Positions 8,054 through 15,539 are shown, counted from the stretch's first letter. The stretch is 17,010 nt of DNA from Lachnoclostridium sp. UBA3262 (GCA_002362575.1 DEUM01000045.1:1-17010); one strand, 5' to 3'. Made by a program: numbers and translations. The notes: generated from the letters alone by a model not told the origin.

Positions 8054-8068
8054 GGCAGGATACCTGCC
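8054..8068. promoter_or_regulatory. Inverted repeat GGCAGG-ATA-CCTGCC upstream of the LytTR promoter
   Basis: A perfect 6-3-6 inverted repeat ending 16 bp before the -35 hexamer of the LytTR/LiaF-like operon. This is the usual position of an activator or autoregulator site. LytTR proteins normally recognise paired direct repeats, so this palindrome may belong to another regulator or be a simple cruciform. Confidence 0.4.
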
Positions 8069-8084
8069 ACTTACTTAAAATCTA

Positions 8085-8112
8085 TTTACAAAATTCCCCG
8101 GTTTGTTATAAT
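8085..8112 (+). promoter_or_regulatory. Promoter of the LytTR / LiaF-like operon
   Basis: TTTACA (8085-8090, five of six to consensus), a 16-bp spacer and TATAAT (8107-8112) with the extended -10 dinucleotide TG. It predicts a leader of about 35 nt before the ATG at 8155. A strong match by eye. Confidence 0.7.
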
Positions 8113-8154
8113 GACAGTGACACCGCAAAAGGTCTGTTAGAATAGAGGAAGCCT

Positions 8155-8619
8155 ATGAAAATAAGAATTGAATTAGAAGAAAATCTGTCAGAGGATGAAG
8201 TTGTTATCCGCTGCCGTTCGCTGACGGATGAAGTAAAGCAGGTGCAGAACGCTGTCGCCACTGCGACCTCCTCACAGCAGAGCTTCATATTATATAAAGA
8301 AGATACAGAGTATTATGTGGCGCTCAGTGATATTTTGTTTTTTGAAACGGAAGGCAGCCAGTTATATGCACATACGAGGGACAATGCATATCAGGCGAAA
8401 TACCGTCTGTATGAACTGGAGGAAATACTTCCGGGGTATTTTCTGCGGGTGTCAAAATCCACGATTGTCAATGTAAAGGAAATTTATTCATTAAGTAAAA
8501 GTAATCTGACTTCGACAAGTGTGGCAGCGTTTGCGGACTCGCACAAACAGGTATTTGTATCAAGGCATTATAGCAAATTATTGAAAGAAAAATTGACGGA
8601 AGTGAGGATGAGAGGATGA
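8155..8619 (+). CDS. LytTR-family DNA-binding transcriptional regulator without a receiver domain
   Basis: A 154-residue protein with a short N-terminal alpha/beta segment (1-45, MKIRIELEENLSEDEVVIRC) and a LytTR DNA-binding domain from about 45 to 150. The LytTR pattern is clear: VALSDILFFETEGSQLYAHT, then YRLYELEEILPGYFLRVSKSTIVNVKEI, and a closing strand before SRHYSKLLKEKL. There is no response-regulator receiver or membrane part, so it is not a classical two-component regulator. This stand-alone architecture is common in Bacillota, where the partner gene encodes a small membrane protein. GAGG lies 6 nt before the ATG. Its stop overlaps the next start (ATGA), implying co-translation with the LiaF-like gene, which is probably its functional partner. 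The regulated genes may include its own operon and the divergent lipoprotein; this is inference. Confidence 0.92.
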   Translation: MKIRIELEENLSEDEVVIRCRSLTDEVKQVQNAVATATSSQQSFILYKEDTEYYVALSDILFFETEGSQLYAHTRDNAYQAKYRLYELEEILPGYFLRVSKSTIVNVKEIYSLSKSNLTSTSVAAFADSHKQVFVSRHYSKLLKEKLTEVRMRG

Positions 8620-9320
8620 AGAAAAATTATTTTTGGGGAGTATTTTTAATTTTGGCAGGAGCCTATCTGATTGTCAGCCAGATGGGATATCTGCCGCGGG
8701 CAGGTGTGTTTACCAGTGTTGCCACGATTGTGTGTATCGCTGCCCTGATTCACAGTGTATTGCATTTGAGCTTTGGAGGGATTTTATTCCCACTTGCATT
8801 TATCGGCATTTTATATGATGAACCGCTGGGGATAACGGCGATAACCCCGTGGGCAATTTTACTCGCCGCCCTGTTAGGAACTATCGGATTGAACATATTA
8901 TTTGCTAATGTGAAGGCAAAGAGGCATTTTAAGCATAAGCACAAAAAGGAAATAGAAATGGGCATGGAAAAGGGCGAGAGCGTTGAAGGCGAAAATATTT
9001 ACCTGAAGTCCTCGTTTGGTTCCCTGATTCGCTATGTGACTTCCACGGATTTTCGCTATGCAGCGATAGAATCGAATTTCAGTGGCGTAAAGGTGTATTT
9101 TGATAACGCTGTCGTGCCGACAGGAAACGCAACGATTGAGCTTGATTCTAATTTTTCCGGAGTAGAGTTTTATATACCAGATAACTGGCAGATTGTAAAT
9201 CATCTGGATTCTACTTTCGGAGGGATTAGCGAAAAGAATAAAAGGACGGGTGAGGCTGCGGTGACGCTGACGCTGGAGGGAGAGAATACCTTTTCCGGGG
9301 TGACGATTTATTATGTGTAG
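8616..9320 (+). CDS. LiaF-like four-helix membrane protein with cell-wall-active antibiotic response domain
   Basis: A 234-residue membrane protein. Four hydrophobic segments are visible at about residues 6-23, 29-48, 50-66 and 72-95 (the LiaF transmembrane module), followed by a basic His/Lys-rich stretch (KRHFKHKHKKE) and a C-terminal beta-rich domain with repeated turns: ESNFSGVKVYF, DSNFSGVEFYI, DSTFGGIS and NTFSGVTIYYV. This repeat style is typical of the LiaF C-terminal/DUF2154-like domain. In Bacillus LiaF restrains the LiaRS envelope-stress system; here no histidine kinase or LiaR is adjacent, and the LytTR protein overlapping it by 4 nt replaces them. I infer an envelope-state or membrane-stress module in which this protein controls, or is controlled by, the LytTR regulator. 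No terminator is visible before glyS. Confidence 0.85.
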   Translation: MKKNYFWGVFLILAGAYLIVSQMGYLPRAGVFTSVATIVCIAALIHSVLHLSFGGILFPLAFIGILYDEPLGITAITPWAILLAALLGTIGLNILFANVKAKRHFKHKHKKEIEMGMEKGESVEGENIYLKSSFGSLIRYVTSTDFRYAAIESNFSGVKVYFDNAVVPTGNATIELDSNFSGVEFYIPDNWQIVNHLDSTFGGISEKNKRTGEAAVTLTLEGENTFSGVTIYYV

Positions 9321-9339
9321 TTGGTAGTGAAAGAAAGCC

Positions 9340-9368
9340 TTGAAAAAATTTCTTCAAAATAGTACAAT
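9340..9368 (+). promoter_or_regulatory. Promoter of glyS with an overlapping near-palindrome
   Basis: TTGAAA (9340-9345), a 17-bp spacer and TACAAT (9363-9368), about 53 nt before the glyS ATG. The -35 and following spacer form an 18-bp near-palindrome (TTGAAAAAATTTCTTCAA, one mismatched pair), which might be an operator. The leader is too short for a T-box riboswitch. Confidence 0.65.
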
Positions 9369-9421
9369 AAAGCGAAAGACGTAAAAGTATGATGAAAAAA
9401 TATGTTTTGGAGGAATGAAGT

Positions 9422-10810
9422 ATGGAAAAGACAATGGAGAAAATTGTTGCCTTGGCAAAGAACAGGGGATTTATTTACCCGGGTTCAGAAATATATGGGG
9501 GATTGGCAAATACATGGGATTACGGAAATCTTGGAGTAGAGTTAAAGAATAATGTGAAAAAAGCGTGGTGGCAGAAATTTGTTCAGGAGAATAAATATAA
9601 TGTCGGTGTGGACTGTGCCATTCTGATGAACCCGCAGACATGGGTGGCATCCGGGCATCTGGGAAGCTTTTCGGATCCGCTGATGGACTGTAAAGAATGT
9701 CATGAGCGATTCCGTGCTGACCAGTTGATCGAGGAGTTTGCCGGAAAAGAGGGTATTGAGCTGGAAACCTCAGTGGATGGCTGGACGAAGGAGCAGATGG
9801 AGGAGTTTATTTCCGGACATAAGGTTGCCTGTCCGAGCTGTGGCAAGCATAATTTTACGGAAATCCGACAATTTAACCTGATGTTTAAGACTTTTCAGGG
9901 TGTTACAGAGGACGCGAAAAATACAGTATACCTTCGCCCAGAGACGGCGCAGGGAATTTTCGTAAACTTTAAAAACGTGCAGAGAACGTCAAGAAAGAAG
10001 GTTCCTTTTGGTATTGCCCAGATTGGAAAGGCGTTCCGAAACGAAATTACACCGGGAAACTTTACGTTCCGTACTCGTGAGTTCGAACAGATGGAGCTGG
10101 AATTTTTTTGTGTGCCGGATACGGACCTTGAGTGGTTCTCATATTGGAAGGAGTTTTGTATTAACTGGCTTCAGACTCTAGGTATAAAAGAGGAGGAGAT
10201 GAGAGTCCGTGACCATGATAAGGAGGAGCTTTCCTTCTATAGTAAAGCAACCAGCGACATTGAATTTTTATTCCCGTTTGGCTGGGGTGAACTGTGGGGA
10301 ATTGCAGACCGGACGGATTATGACCTTACACAGCATCAGAATACGTCAAGTGAGGATATGAGTTATTTTGATGATGAGAGAAAGGAAAAATATATACCGT
10401 ATGTCATTGAGCCGTCACTGGGGGCAGACCGTGTGACGCTGGCATTTCTATGCAGCGCCTATGACGAGGAGGAAATCGGCGAGGGGGATGTGCGTACAGT
10501 AATGCATTTTCATCCGGCACTTGCTCCTGTCAAAATCGGAGTATTACCATTGTCAAAGAAGCTGAATGAGAATGCGGAAAAAGTGTTTGATGAACTGTGC
10601 AAGGATTACAATTGTGAATATGATGACCGCGGGAATATCGGTAAACGTTACCGCCGTCAGGATGAAATCGGTACACCATACTGCGTTACCTACGACTTTG
10701 ATTCTGAGGAGGATGGTATGGTAACTGTTCGTGACCGTGATACAATGGAACAGGAGCGGGTAAAAATTAGTGAGTTAAGAGCTTACTTTGCGGATAAGTT
10801 TACGTTTTAG
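9422..10810 (+). CDS. glyS: Glycine-tRNA ligase, single-chain dimeric class II type
   Basis: Charges tRNA-Gly with glycine in the cytoplasm. The 462-residue protein is the eukaryote/archaeal-like homodimeric form, not the alpha2beta2 GlyQS form. Visible features are the N-terminal RGFIYPGSEIYGG motif, a likely zinc site C90-x2-C93 with C137-x2-C140, class II motif 2 beginning at F205-R-N-E (FRNEITPGNFTFRTREFEQ), motif 3 E330-PSLGADR, and a C-terminal anticodon-binding domain from about residue 360 (KIGVLPLSKK to YFADKFTF). GGAGG lies 8 nt before the ATG. It has its own promoter and is followed after 24 nt by a peptidase gene. The family call is firm. Confidence 0.97.
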   Translation: MEKTMEKIVALAKNRGFIYPGSEIYGGLANTWDYGNLGVELKNNVKKAWWQKFVQENKYNVGVDCAILMNPQTWVASGHLGSFSDPLMDCKECHERFRADQLIEEFAGKEGIELETSVDGWTKEQMEEFISGHKVACPSCGKHNFTEIRQFNLMFKTFQGVTEDAKNTVYLRPETAQGIFVNFKNVQRTSRKKVPFGIAQIGKAFRNEITPGNFTFRTREFEQMELEFFCVPDTDLEWFSYWKEFCINWLQTLGIKEEEMRVRDHDKEELSFYSKATSDIEFLFPFGWGELWGIADRTDYDLTQHQNTSSEDMSYFDDERKEKYIPYVIEPSLGADRVTLAFLCSAYDEEEIGEGDVRTVMHFHPALAPVKIGVLPLSKKLNENAEKVFDELCKDYNCEYDDRGNIGKRYRRQDEIGTPYCVTYDFDSEEDGMVTVRDRDTMEQERVKISELRAYFADKFTF

Positions 10811-10834
10811 AAGAAAGGTTGAAAGAATTTTCTT

Positions 10835-11662
10835 ATGAAAAAGAGAGCGTACGATAGAAAGCAGATAGCGGTTATTGTTTTTCTCAGTGCGGTAATGCTT
10901 ATGATAGCGGTTTTTCTAAATCAGATGCACCGGAAAAAGGGGACAAAGGAGTCTGTCTCGACGCAGGTTTCGATATCAGCGGTGGAGAAAATAGCGATGC
11001 CGCAGCCGACTGTATCGCCGACGCCGGATCCGACGAAGAAAATAGCGACCTATCTGCAGGGCCCGAAGTCTTGGAAGGAAAGACGGGCGTGGTCCGGTAA
11101 GTGGGGACGGGAATATTATGATGGCGGCAAGTTCGGAGGATTTGGCTGCGGGCTGTGCTGCATGGCTAATATTTATTGTTCGCTTACGGAGTACCGCTGT
11201 TCTCCGGTTGATATGTATGAATATGCGAAAAAGGAAAGTATGTATGGCGGAGGCGGAGCCATTGACTGGGGATTTATGAAGCAGACGCTGATGTCGCTTG
11301 GCTTCACCTGTAAGGTAGGAAGAAAGCCGTCGGATTATGCGACATTCCAGAAATTAGTAAAGAAATCCGAAGCGTGTATTGTGGTGGTAAGCAGCAACAA
11401 CAGCACCTGCTACTGGAAGAATACGCCGGGACACTACGTTACCCTGTTTTTATATGATGAAAAATCGGACAAGGTGTTTCTTGCGGATTCGGGCGATCCG
11501 AACCATAATCGCCACTGGGTGCCATTAAAGAAAATTTATCAATCCCTGAAAACGGCGAATAACCGACAGTATTTATCTGTGACAGGGTATGATAAGTCCA
11601 AGGATAATTGGAAGAACCGGAAGATTACCGGAAATTGTATATTACCAGAGGGGTGGAAATAA
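10835..11662 (+). CDS. Membrane-anchored C39-like cysteine peptidase
   Basis: A 275-residue exported protein. A basic start (KKRAYDRK) and one hydrophobic segment at about 10-28 form a signal anchor. A Ser/Pro/Thr-rich linker follows (about 50-70, PQPTVSPTPDPTKK), then a papain-like C39-type domain. The likely catalytic Cys is C105 in GFGCGLCCMAN, which aligns with the family GCGPTS-type motif although Leu-Cys-Cys replaces Pro-Thr-Ser. H200 in PGHYVTLF and D218 in LADSGDP complete the triad. There is no ABC transporter or double-glycine substrate nearby, so it is not a bacteriocin-processing exporter domain. It may cleave envelope or secreted peptides. The ribosome binding site is poor (GAAAGG about 16 nt before the ATG), so translation may depend on coupling with glyS, 24 nt upstream. 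Substrate unknown. Confidence 0.82.
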   Translation: MKKRAYDRKQIAVIVFLSAVMLMIAVFLNQMHRKKGTKESVSTQVSISAVEKIAMPQPTVSPTPDPTKKIATYLQGPKSWKERRAWSGKWGREYYDGGKFGGFGCGLCCMANIYCSLTEYRCSPVDMYEYAKKESMYGGGGAIDWGFMKQTLMSLGFTCKVGRKPSDYATFQKLVKKSEACIVVVSSNNSTCYWKNTPGHYVTLFLYDEKSDKVFLADSGDPNHNRHWVPLKKIYQSLKTANNRQYLSVTGYDKSKDNWKNRKITGNCILPEGWK

Positions 11663-11679
11663 ACCACCCCTCGATTTTT
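11648..11679 (+). terminator. Terminator whose loop contains the stop codon of the C39-like gene
   Basis: A perfect 9-bp stem GAGGGGTGG (11648-11656) / CCACCCCTC (11664-11672) with loop AAATAAA, followed by GATTTTTC. The TAA at 11660-11662 lies in the loop and the last codons (Glu-Gly-Trp-Lys) form the left arm. The hairpin also separates the convergent degV gene, although it lacks a good T-tract in that direction. Confidence 0.88.
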
Positions 11680-12522
11680 CTAATTTGTTTTTTCGATATA
11701 TCCGATGCCCAGACAGTTCGGTCCGATATGAGTGCCGACGACAGGCCCGATGCAGGTAATAAAGATGTCGTTTGTAATGCCTGCTTCACGGAGCTGTTCT
11801 TTGAAAGCCTCTGCCCGTTCCGGCGCATTGGAGTGACCAATGACAAGCTGATAAGAAGTGTCGGCAGGATTTTCCGTAAGCTTGTTAATTAACCACGCGT
11901 TACAGGATTTTTTCCCTTTTACTTTATCAACCGGCTTTGCACCGTCGGCAATGACCTGAAGAACCGGATGAAGTTTCATCAGTCCGCCAATCAGGGCAGC
12001 GCTTTTGGATATTCTTCCGCCGCGTTTTAAGTATTCCATTGTATCAATTACGATATATGTCTTTGTTTTTGGCAGAAGTTCCGTAATCTTTTCTGTGATT
12101 TCGTCGGCAGAAAGTCCTTTGTCCCGCATAGCTACGGCAGTTTCAATGAGAAGTGCCTGCCCCATTGCTCCATTTTCACAGTCGATTAGATGAAGCCTGT
12201 CAGAATCCACATTCCCGGCAGCGATGGAAGCAGACTGGTAGGTTGCGCTCATATGCTTGGAAAAAAGAATTGCGACGACATCATCTCCGTTATCAATATA
12301 ACTCTTAAATTTTTCTTCAAATTCATACGGGTTTACCGCGGCAGTCGACGGATTGTCACTGCTCGTTTCCAGTTTTTCGTAAAATTCTTCATTTGATAAT
12401 TCAATTCCGCATTTATAGTCCTGTTCGCCAAAGCGGACGGTCAGGGGAAGAATATCAATGTTTAGTTTCTTCGCGTGCTCCATTGTTAAGTCGCACAGAC
12501 TGTCTGTGATTATCCGAATCAT
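11680..12522 (-). CDS. DegV family fatty-acid-binding protein
   Basis: A 280-residue DegV-type protein. In Firmicutes, DegV/FakB proteins bind a fatty acid and present it to a FakA kinase for phosphorylation. The family landmarks are present: N-terminal MIRIITDSLCDLT, the STAAVNPYEF segment corresponding to the S/T-rich ligand loop, RGGRISKSAALIGG in the middle, IGHSNAPERAEAF, and the closing GTHIGPNCLGIGY. I start at the ATG at 12522 because GGAGG lies 8 nt before it; the in-frame ATG at 12537 overlaps that GGAGG and has no site of its own. The gene is single and convergent with the C39-like gene. No FakA partner lies in the window, so a role in exogenous fatty-acid use is inferred from family only. 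Confidence 0.95.
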   Translation of the reverse strand: MIRIITDSLCDLTMEHAKKLNIDILPLTVRFGEQDYKCGIELSNEEFYEKLETSSDNPSTAAVNPYEFEEKFKSYIDNGDDVVAILFSKHMSATYQSASIAAGNVDSDRLHLIDCENGAMGQALLIETAVAMRDKGLSADEITEKITELLPKTKTYIVIDTMEYLKRGGRISKSAALIGGLMKLHPVLQVIADGAKPVDKVKGKKSCNAWLINKLTENPADTSYQLVIGHSNAPERAEAFKEQLREAGITNDIFITCIGPVVGTHIGPNCLGIGYIEKTN

Positions 12523-12597
12523 AGGTTTGTCCTCCATTACACTATTTTAGTTTTAAGTATGTCATTCCATTTCATTATTTTGTTTCATTCCGGTAAT

Positions 12598-12627
12598 ATT
12601 ATAGGATGTGGCCCGGGGTTTTGTCAA
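12598..12627 (-). promoter_or_regulatory. Near-consensus promoter of degV
   Basis: Both hexamers match the sigma-A consensus exactly: TTGACA (12622-12627) and TATAAT (12598-12603), separated by 18 bp. It implies a leader of about 70 nt and relatively strong, housekeeping expression. Confidence 0.85.
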
Positions 12628-12696
12628 ATTGGGAAATAATTCCTTGCAATTTTTCCCATTTTTAAGAAAAAAACCCTTTTCTAACCTTTCCTTTTA

Positions 12697-12705
12697 TGGT
12701 ACAAT
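12697..12705 (+). promoter_or_regulatory. Extended -10 promoter of ppdK
   Basis: TGG-TACAAT (TG at 12697-12698, hexamer 12700-12705) on the plus strand with no good -35 hexamer. It predicts a start near 12712 and a leader of about 70 nt that opens directly with a hairpin. Confidence 0.55.
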
Positions 12706-12716
12706 ATTCACAGCGA

Positions 12717-12739
12717 CTTTGGGCGGCAGTGCCGCAGAG
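12717..12739 (+). promoter_or_regulatory. Hairpin near the 5' end of the ppdK leader
   Basis: GCGGC (12723-12727) pairs with GCCGC (12731-12735) around AGT. CTTT (12717-12720) can continue the stem with AGAG (12736-12739) across a GG bulge, with one G-U pair. It would sit within a few bases of the predicted mRNA 5' end and has no T-tract, so an RNA-stabilising role is more likely than termination. The function is inferred. Confidence 0.45.
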
Positions 12740-12780
12740 ATTAAGTCAAAATACTATATTTTTAGGAGGAATTTATAAAC

Positions 12781-15405
12781 ATGGCTAAATGGGTTTATTT
12801 GTTCAGTGAAGGAAATGCTGACATGCGTGAACTCCTTGGTGGTAAAGGTGCCAATCTTGCCGAGATGACAAGCTTAGGTCTTCCAGTACCTCAGGGTTTC
12901 ACTATTACAACAGAGGCTTGTACTCAGTATTATGAGGATGGCAGAGAAATCAATGATGAGATTCAGGGCCAGATTAACGAGTACATTGTAAAGATGGAAG
13001 AAATTACAGGAAAGAAATTTGGAGATAAAGAGAATCCACTTCTTGTATCGGTACGTTCCGGTGCACGTGCTTCCATGCCGGGTATGATGGATACCATTCT
13101 GAACCTTGGTCTGAATGAGACGGTTGTAAATGTAATCGCAGAGAAATCCGGAAATGCCCGCTGGGCTTGGGACTGCTACCGTCGTTTTATCCAGATGTAT
13201 TCGGATGTCGTAATGGAAGTAGGAAAGAAATATTTTGAAGAATTGATTGATAAAATGAAAGCGGACAGAGGAGTTCAGCAGGACGTTGAGCTTACTGCAG
13301 ACGATTTGAAGGAGCTGGCAAACCAGTTCAAGGCTGAGTATAAAGAGAAAATCGGCGCTGACTTCCCGGATGATCCGAAAGAGCAGTTAATGGGCGCTAT
13401 CAAAGCGGTATTCCGTTCATGGGACAACCCTCGTGCCAATGTATACCGTCGTGACAACGATATCCCGTATTCATGGGGTACTGCTGTAAACGTACAGTCT
13501 ATGGCATTTGGTAACATGGGTGATGACTGTGGTACAGGTGTTGCCTTTACTCGTGATCCTGCTACCGGAGAGAAGAAGCTGATGGGTGAGTTCCTGAAAA
13601 ACGCACAGGGCGAGGACGTAGTTGCCGGTGTTCGTACACCGATGCCAATCGCTCAGATGGAACAGGAATTCCCAGAAGCATTTACTCAGTTCAAAGAGGT
13701 TTGCTCCACACTGGAGAACCACTACAGAGATATGCAGGATATGGAGTTTACTGTTGAGAATAAGAAGCTGTACATGCTTCAGACACGTAATGGTAAGAGA
13801 ACAGCACAGGCTGCGTTAAAGATTGCCTGTGATTTAGTAGATGAGGGAATGAGAACAGAGGAAGAAGCAGTTGCTATGATTGATCCGCGAAACCTTGATA
13901 CTCTCCTTCATCCGCAGTTTGATGTTGCCGCACTGAAAGCAGCTACTCCGGTAGCTAAGGCTTTGGGAGCTTCTCCGGGAGCTGCCTGCGGTAAGGTTGT
14001 ATTTACAGCAGAAGATGCCGAGGCATGGAATGCCCGTGGTGAGAAGGTTGTCCTCGTTCGACTGGAGACATCCCCAGAAGATATCACCGGTATGAAAGCT
14101 TCTCAGGGTATTTTGACTGTTCGTGGCGGTATGACAAGCCATGCAGCCGTAGTTGCACGCGGTATGGGTACATGCTGTGTATCTGGTTGTGGTGACATCA
14201 ACATGGATGAGGAGAATAAGCAATTCACATTAGCCGGCAAAGAGTACCACGAAGGAGATTACATTTCCATTGATGGTTCTACCGGAAACATTTACGATGG
14301 TGTTATTCCTACCGTAGATGCAACGATTGCCGGAGAGTTTGGCCGTATTATGGGCTGGGCTGACAAGTACCGCACAATGAAAGTTCGTACCAATGCCGAC
14401 ACGCCGGCAGATGCAAAGAAAGCCCGCGAGCTGGGGGCAGAGGGTATCGGACTTTGCCGTACAGAGCATATGTTCTTTGAGGAAGACAGAATTGCTGCTT
14501 TCCGCGAGATGATTTGTGCGGATACCGTAGAGGAGCGTGAGGCTGCATTGGAGAAGATTCTTCCATATCAGCAGAACGACTTCGAAGCGCTGTATGAGGC
14601 TCTGGAAGGAAATCCGGTTACCATCCGTTTCCTTGATCCGCCTCTGCATGAGTTTGTTCCTACTGAGGAAGCAGACATTAAGAAACTGGCAGATGCACAG
14701 GGCAAATCCGTTGAGCAGATTAAAGCAATTATTGCTTCCCTGCACGAGTTTAACCCGATGATGGGACACCGTGGATGCCGTCTTGCCGTAACGTATCCGG
14801 AAATCGCAAAGATGCAGACGAAGGCTGTTATCCGTGCGGCAATCAATGTTCAGAAGGCTCATGCTGACTGGAACGTAAAACCGGAAATTATGATTCCATT
14901 GGTTGGTGACGTAAAAGAATTGAAATATGTAAAGAAATTTGTTGTTGAGACAGCAGACGCTGAAATCGCAGCAGCAGGAAGCAAGCTGGAGTATGAGGTT
15001 GGTACGATGATTGAGATTCCTCGCGCCGCTCTGACAGCAGATGAGATTGCAAAAGAGGCTGACTTCTTCTGCTTTGGTACAAACGACCTGACACAGATGA
15101 CATTCGGTTTCTCCCGTGATGACGCCGGTAAGTTCTTAGATGCTTACTATGATGCAAAAATCTTCGAGAACGATCCATTTGCTAAGCTCGACCAGACAGG
15201 TGTCGGCAAGCTTATGGAGACTGCTCTCAAGCTTGGTAAGCCGGCTAACAGTGCACTTCACTGCGGTATCTGTGGTGAGCACGGTGGAGATCCGTCTTCC
15301 GTAGAGTTCTGTAACAAGATTGGTCTTGACTATGTATCCTGTTCACCGTTCCGTGTGCCGATTGCCAGACTGGCAGCAGCACAGGCAGCTATTGCACAGA
15401 AGTAG
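12781..15405 (+). CDS. ppdK: Pyruvate, phosphate dikinase
   Basis: Interconverts pyruvate, ATP and phosphate with phosphoenolpyruvate, AMP and pyrophosphate; in anaerobic clostridia it can serve glycolysis or PEP supply. The 874-residue length equals the classic Clostridium symbiosum enzyme. Three domains are visible: N-terminal ATP-grasp (GGKGANLAEMTSLGLPVP at 21-38, RSGARASMPGMMDT), a swivelling phosphohistidine domain with GGMTSHAAVVARG and phosphorylated H454, and a C-terminal PEP-binding barrel with GTMIEIPRAAL, FGTNDLTQMTFGFSRDD and LHCGICGEHGG, in which C831 is the catalytic acid. AGGAGG lies 11 nt before the ATG. Codon use is visibly more biased than in neighbours (many GGT, CGT, GCT), which suggests high expression. 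A separate PPDK regulatory protein is not present nearby. Confidence 0.98.
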   Translation: MAKWVYLFSEGNADMRELLGGKGANLAEMTSLGLPVPQGFTITTEACTQYYEDGREINDEIQGQINEYIVKMEEITGKKFGDKENPLLVSVRSGARASMPGMMDTILNLGLNETVVNVIAEKSGNARWAWDCYRRFIQMYSDVVMEVGKKYFEELIDKMKADRGVQQDVELTADDLKELANQFKAEYKEKIGADFPDDPKEQLMGAIKAVFRSWDNPRANVYRRDNDIPYSWGTAVNVQSMAFGNMGDDCGTGVAFTRDPATGEKKLMGEFLKNAQGEDVVAGVRTPMPIAQMEQEFPEAFTQFKEVCSTLENHYRDMQDMEFTVENKKLYMLQTRNGKRTAQAALKIACDLVDEGMRTEEEAVAMIDPRNLDTLLHPQFDVAALKAATPVAKALGASPGAACGKVVFTAEDAEAWNARGEKVVLVRLETSPEDITGMKASQGILTVRGGMTSHAAVVARGMGTCCVSGCGDINMDEENKQFTLAGKEYHEGDYISIDGSTGNIYDGVIPTVDATIAGEFGRIMGWADKYRTMKVRTNADTPADAKKARELGAEGIGLCRTEHMFFEEDRIAAFREMICADTVEEREAALEKILPYQQNDFEALYEALEGNPVTIRFLDPPLHEFVPTEEADIKKLADAQGKSVEQIKAIIASLHEFNPMMGHRGCRLAVTYPEIAKMQTKAVIRAAINVQKAHADWNVKPEIMIPLVGDVKELKYVKKFVVETADAEIAAAGSKLEYEVGTMIEIPRAALTADEIAKEADFFCFGTNDLTQMTFGFSRDDAGKFLDAYYDAKIFENDPFAKLDQTGVGKLMETALKLGKPANSALHCGICGEHGGDPSSVEFCNKIGLDYVSCSPFRVPIARLAAAQAAIAQK

Positions 15406-15409
15406 GAAA

Positions 15410-15428
15410 TTCCTCTTAAAAAGAGGAA
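15410..15428 (+). other. Hairpin directly after the ppdK stop codon
   Basis: Perfect 8-bp stem TTCCTCTT (15410-15417) / AAGAGGAA (15421-15428) with an AAA loop, starting 5 nt after the TAG. It lacks a T-tract, so it is probably an mRNA 3'-end stabiliser or part of a tandem termination region with the GC-rich hairpin 40 nt downstream. Confidence 0.5.
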
Positions 15429-15459
15429 TCTGGAGAAATTTAATAGAGAATTGTATTAG

Positions 15460-15505
15460 TATAATGAACCGCCCCGAAGTATCGTTTGGTACGAGGGGCG
15501 GTTTA
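15460..15505 (+). repeat. Repeat unit copy 1: TATAAT followed by a GC-rich hairpin, probable ppdK terminator
   Basis: TATAATGAACCGCCCC opens the unit (15460-15475); AACCGCCCC (15467-15475) pairs perfectly with GGGGCGGTT (15495-15503). The 19-nt loop contains GTATC/GGTAC partial pairing. The tail is only TTTAAAAA, so termination may be weak. A near-identical copy lies exactly 320 bp downstream. Confidence 0.8.
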
Positions 15506-15539
15506 AAAATAATAGCAGAGGGACAAGGAGGACAAAGTA

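Noticed and set aside
9321..9421. T-box riboswitch upstream of glyS
   Set aside because: Only about 100 nt separate the genes, a good promoter occupies the middle, and the remaining leader of about 50 nt cannot hold a T-box.
14230..14862. A 210-codon open frame antisense to ppdK
   Set aside because: It lies wholly within the conserved ppdK coding sequence, its translation is rich in Cys/Arg/Asn without a recognisable domain, and no ribosome binding site or promoter was seen; it follows from ppdK codon bias.
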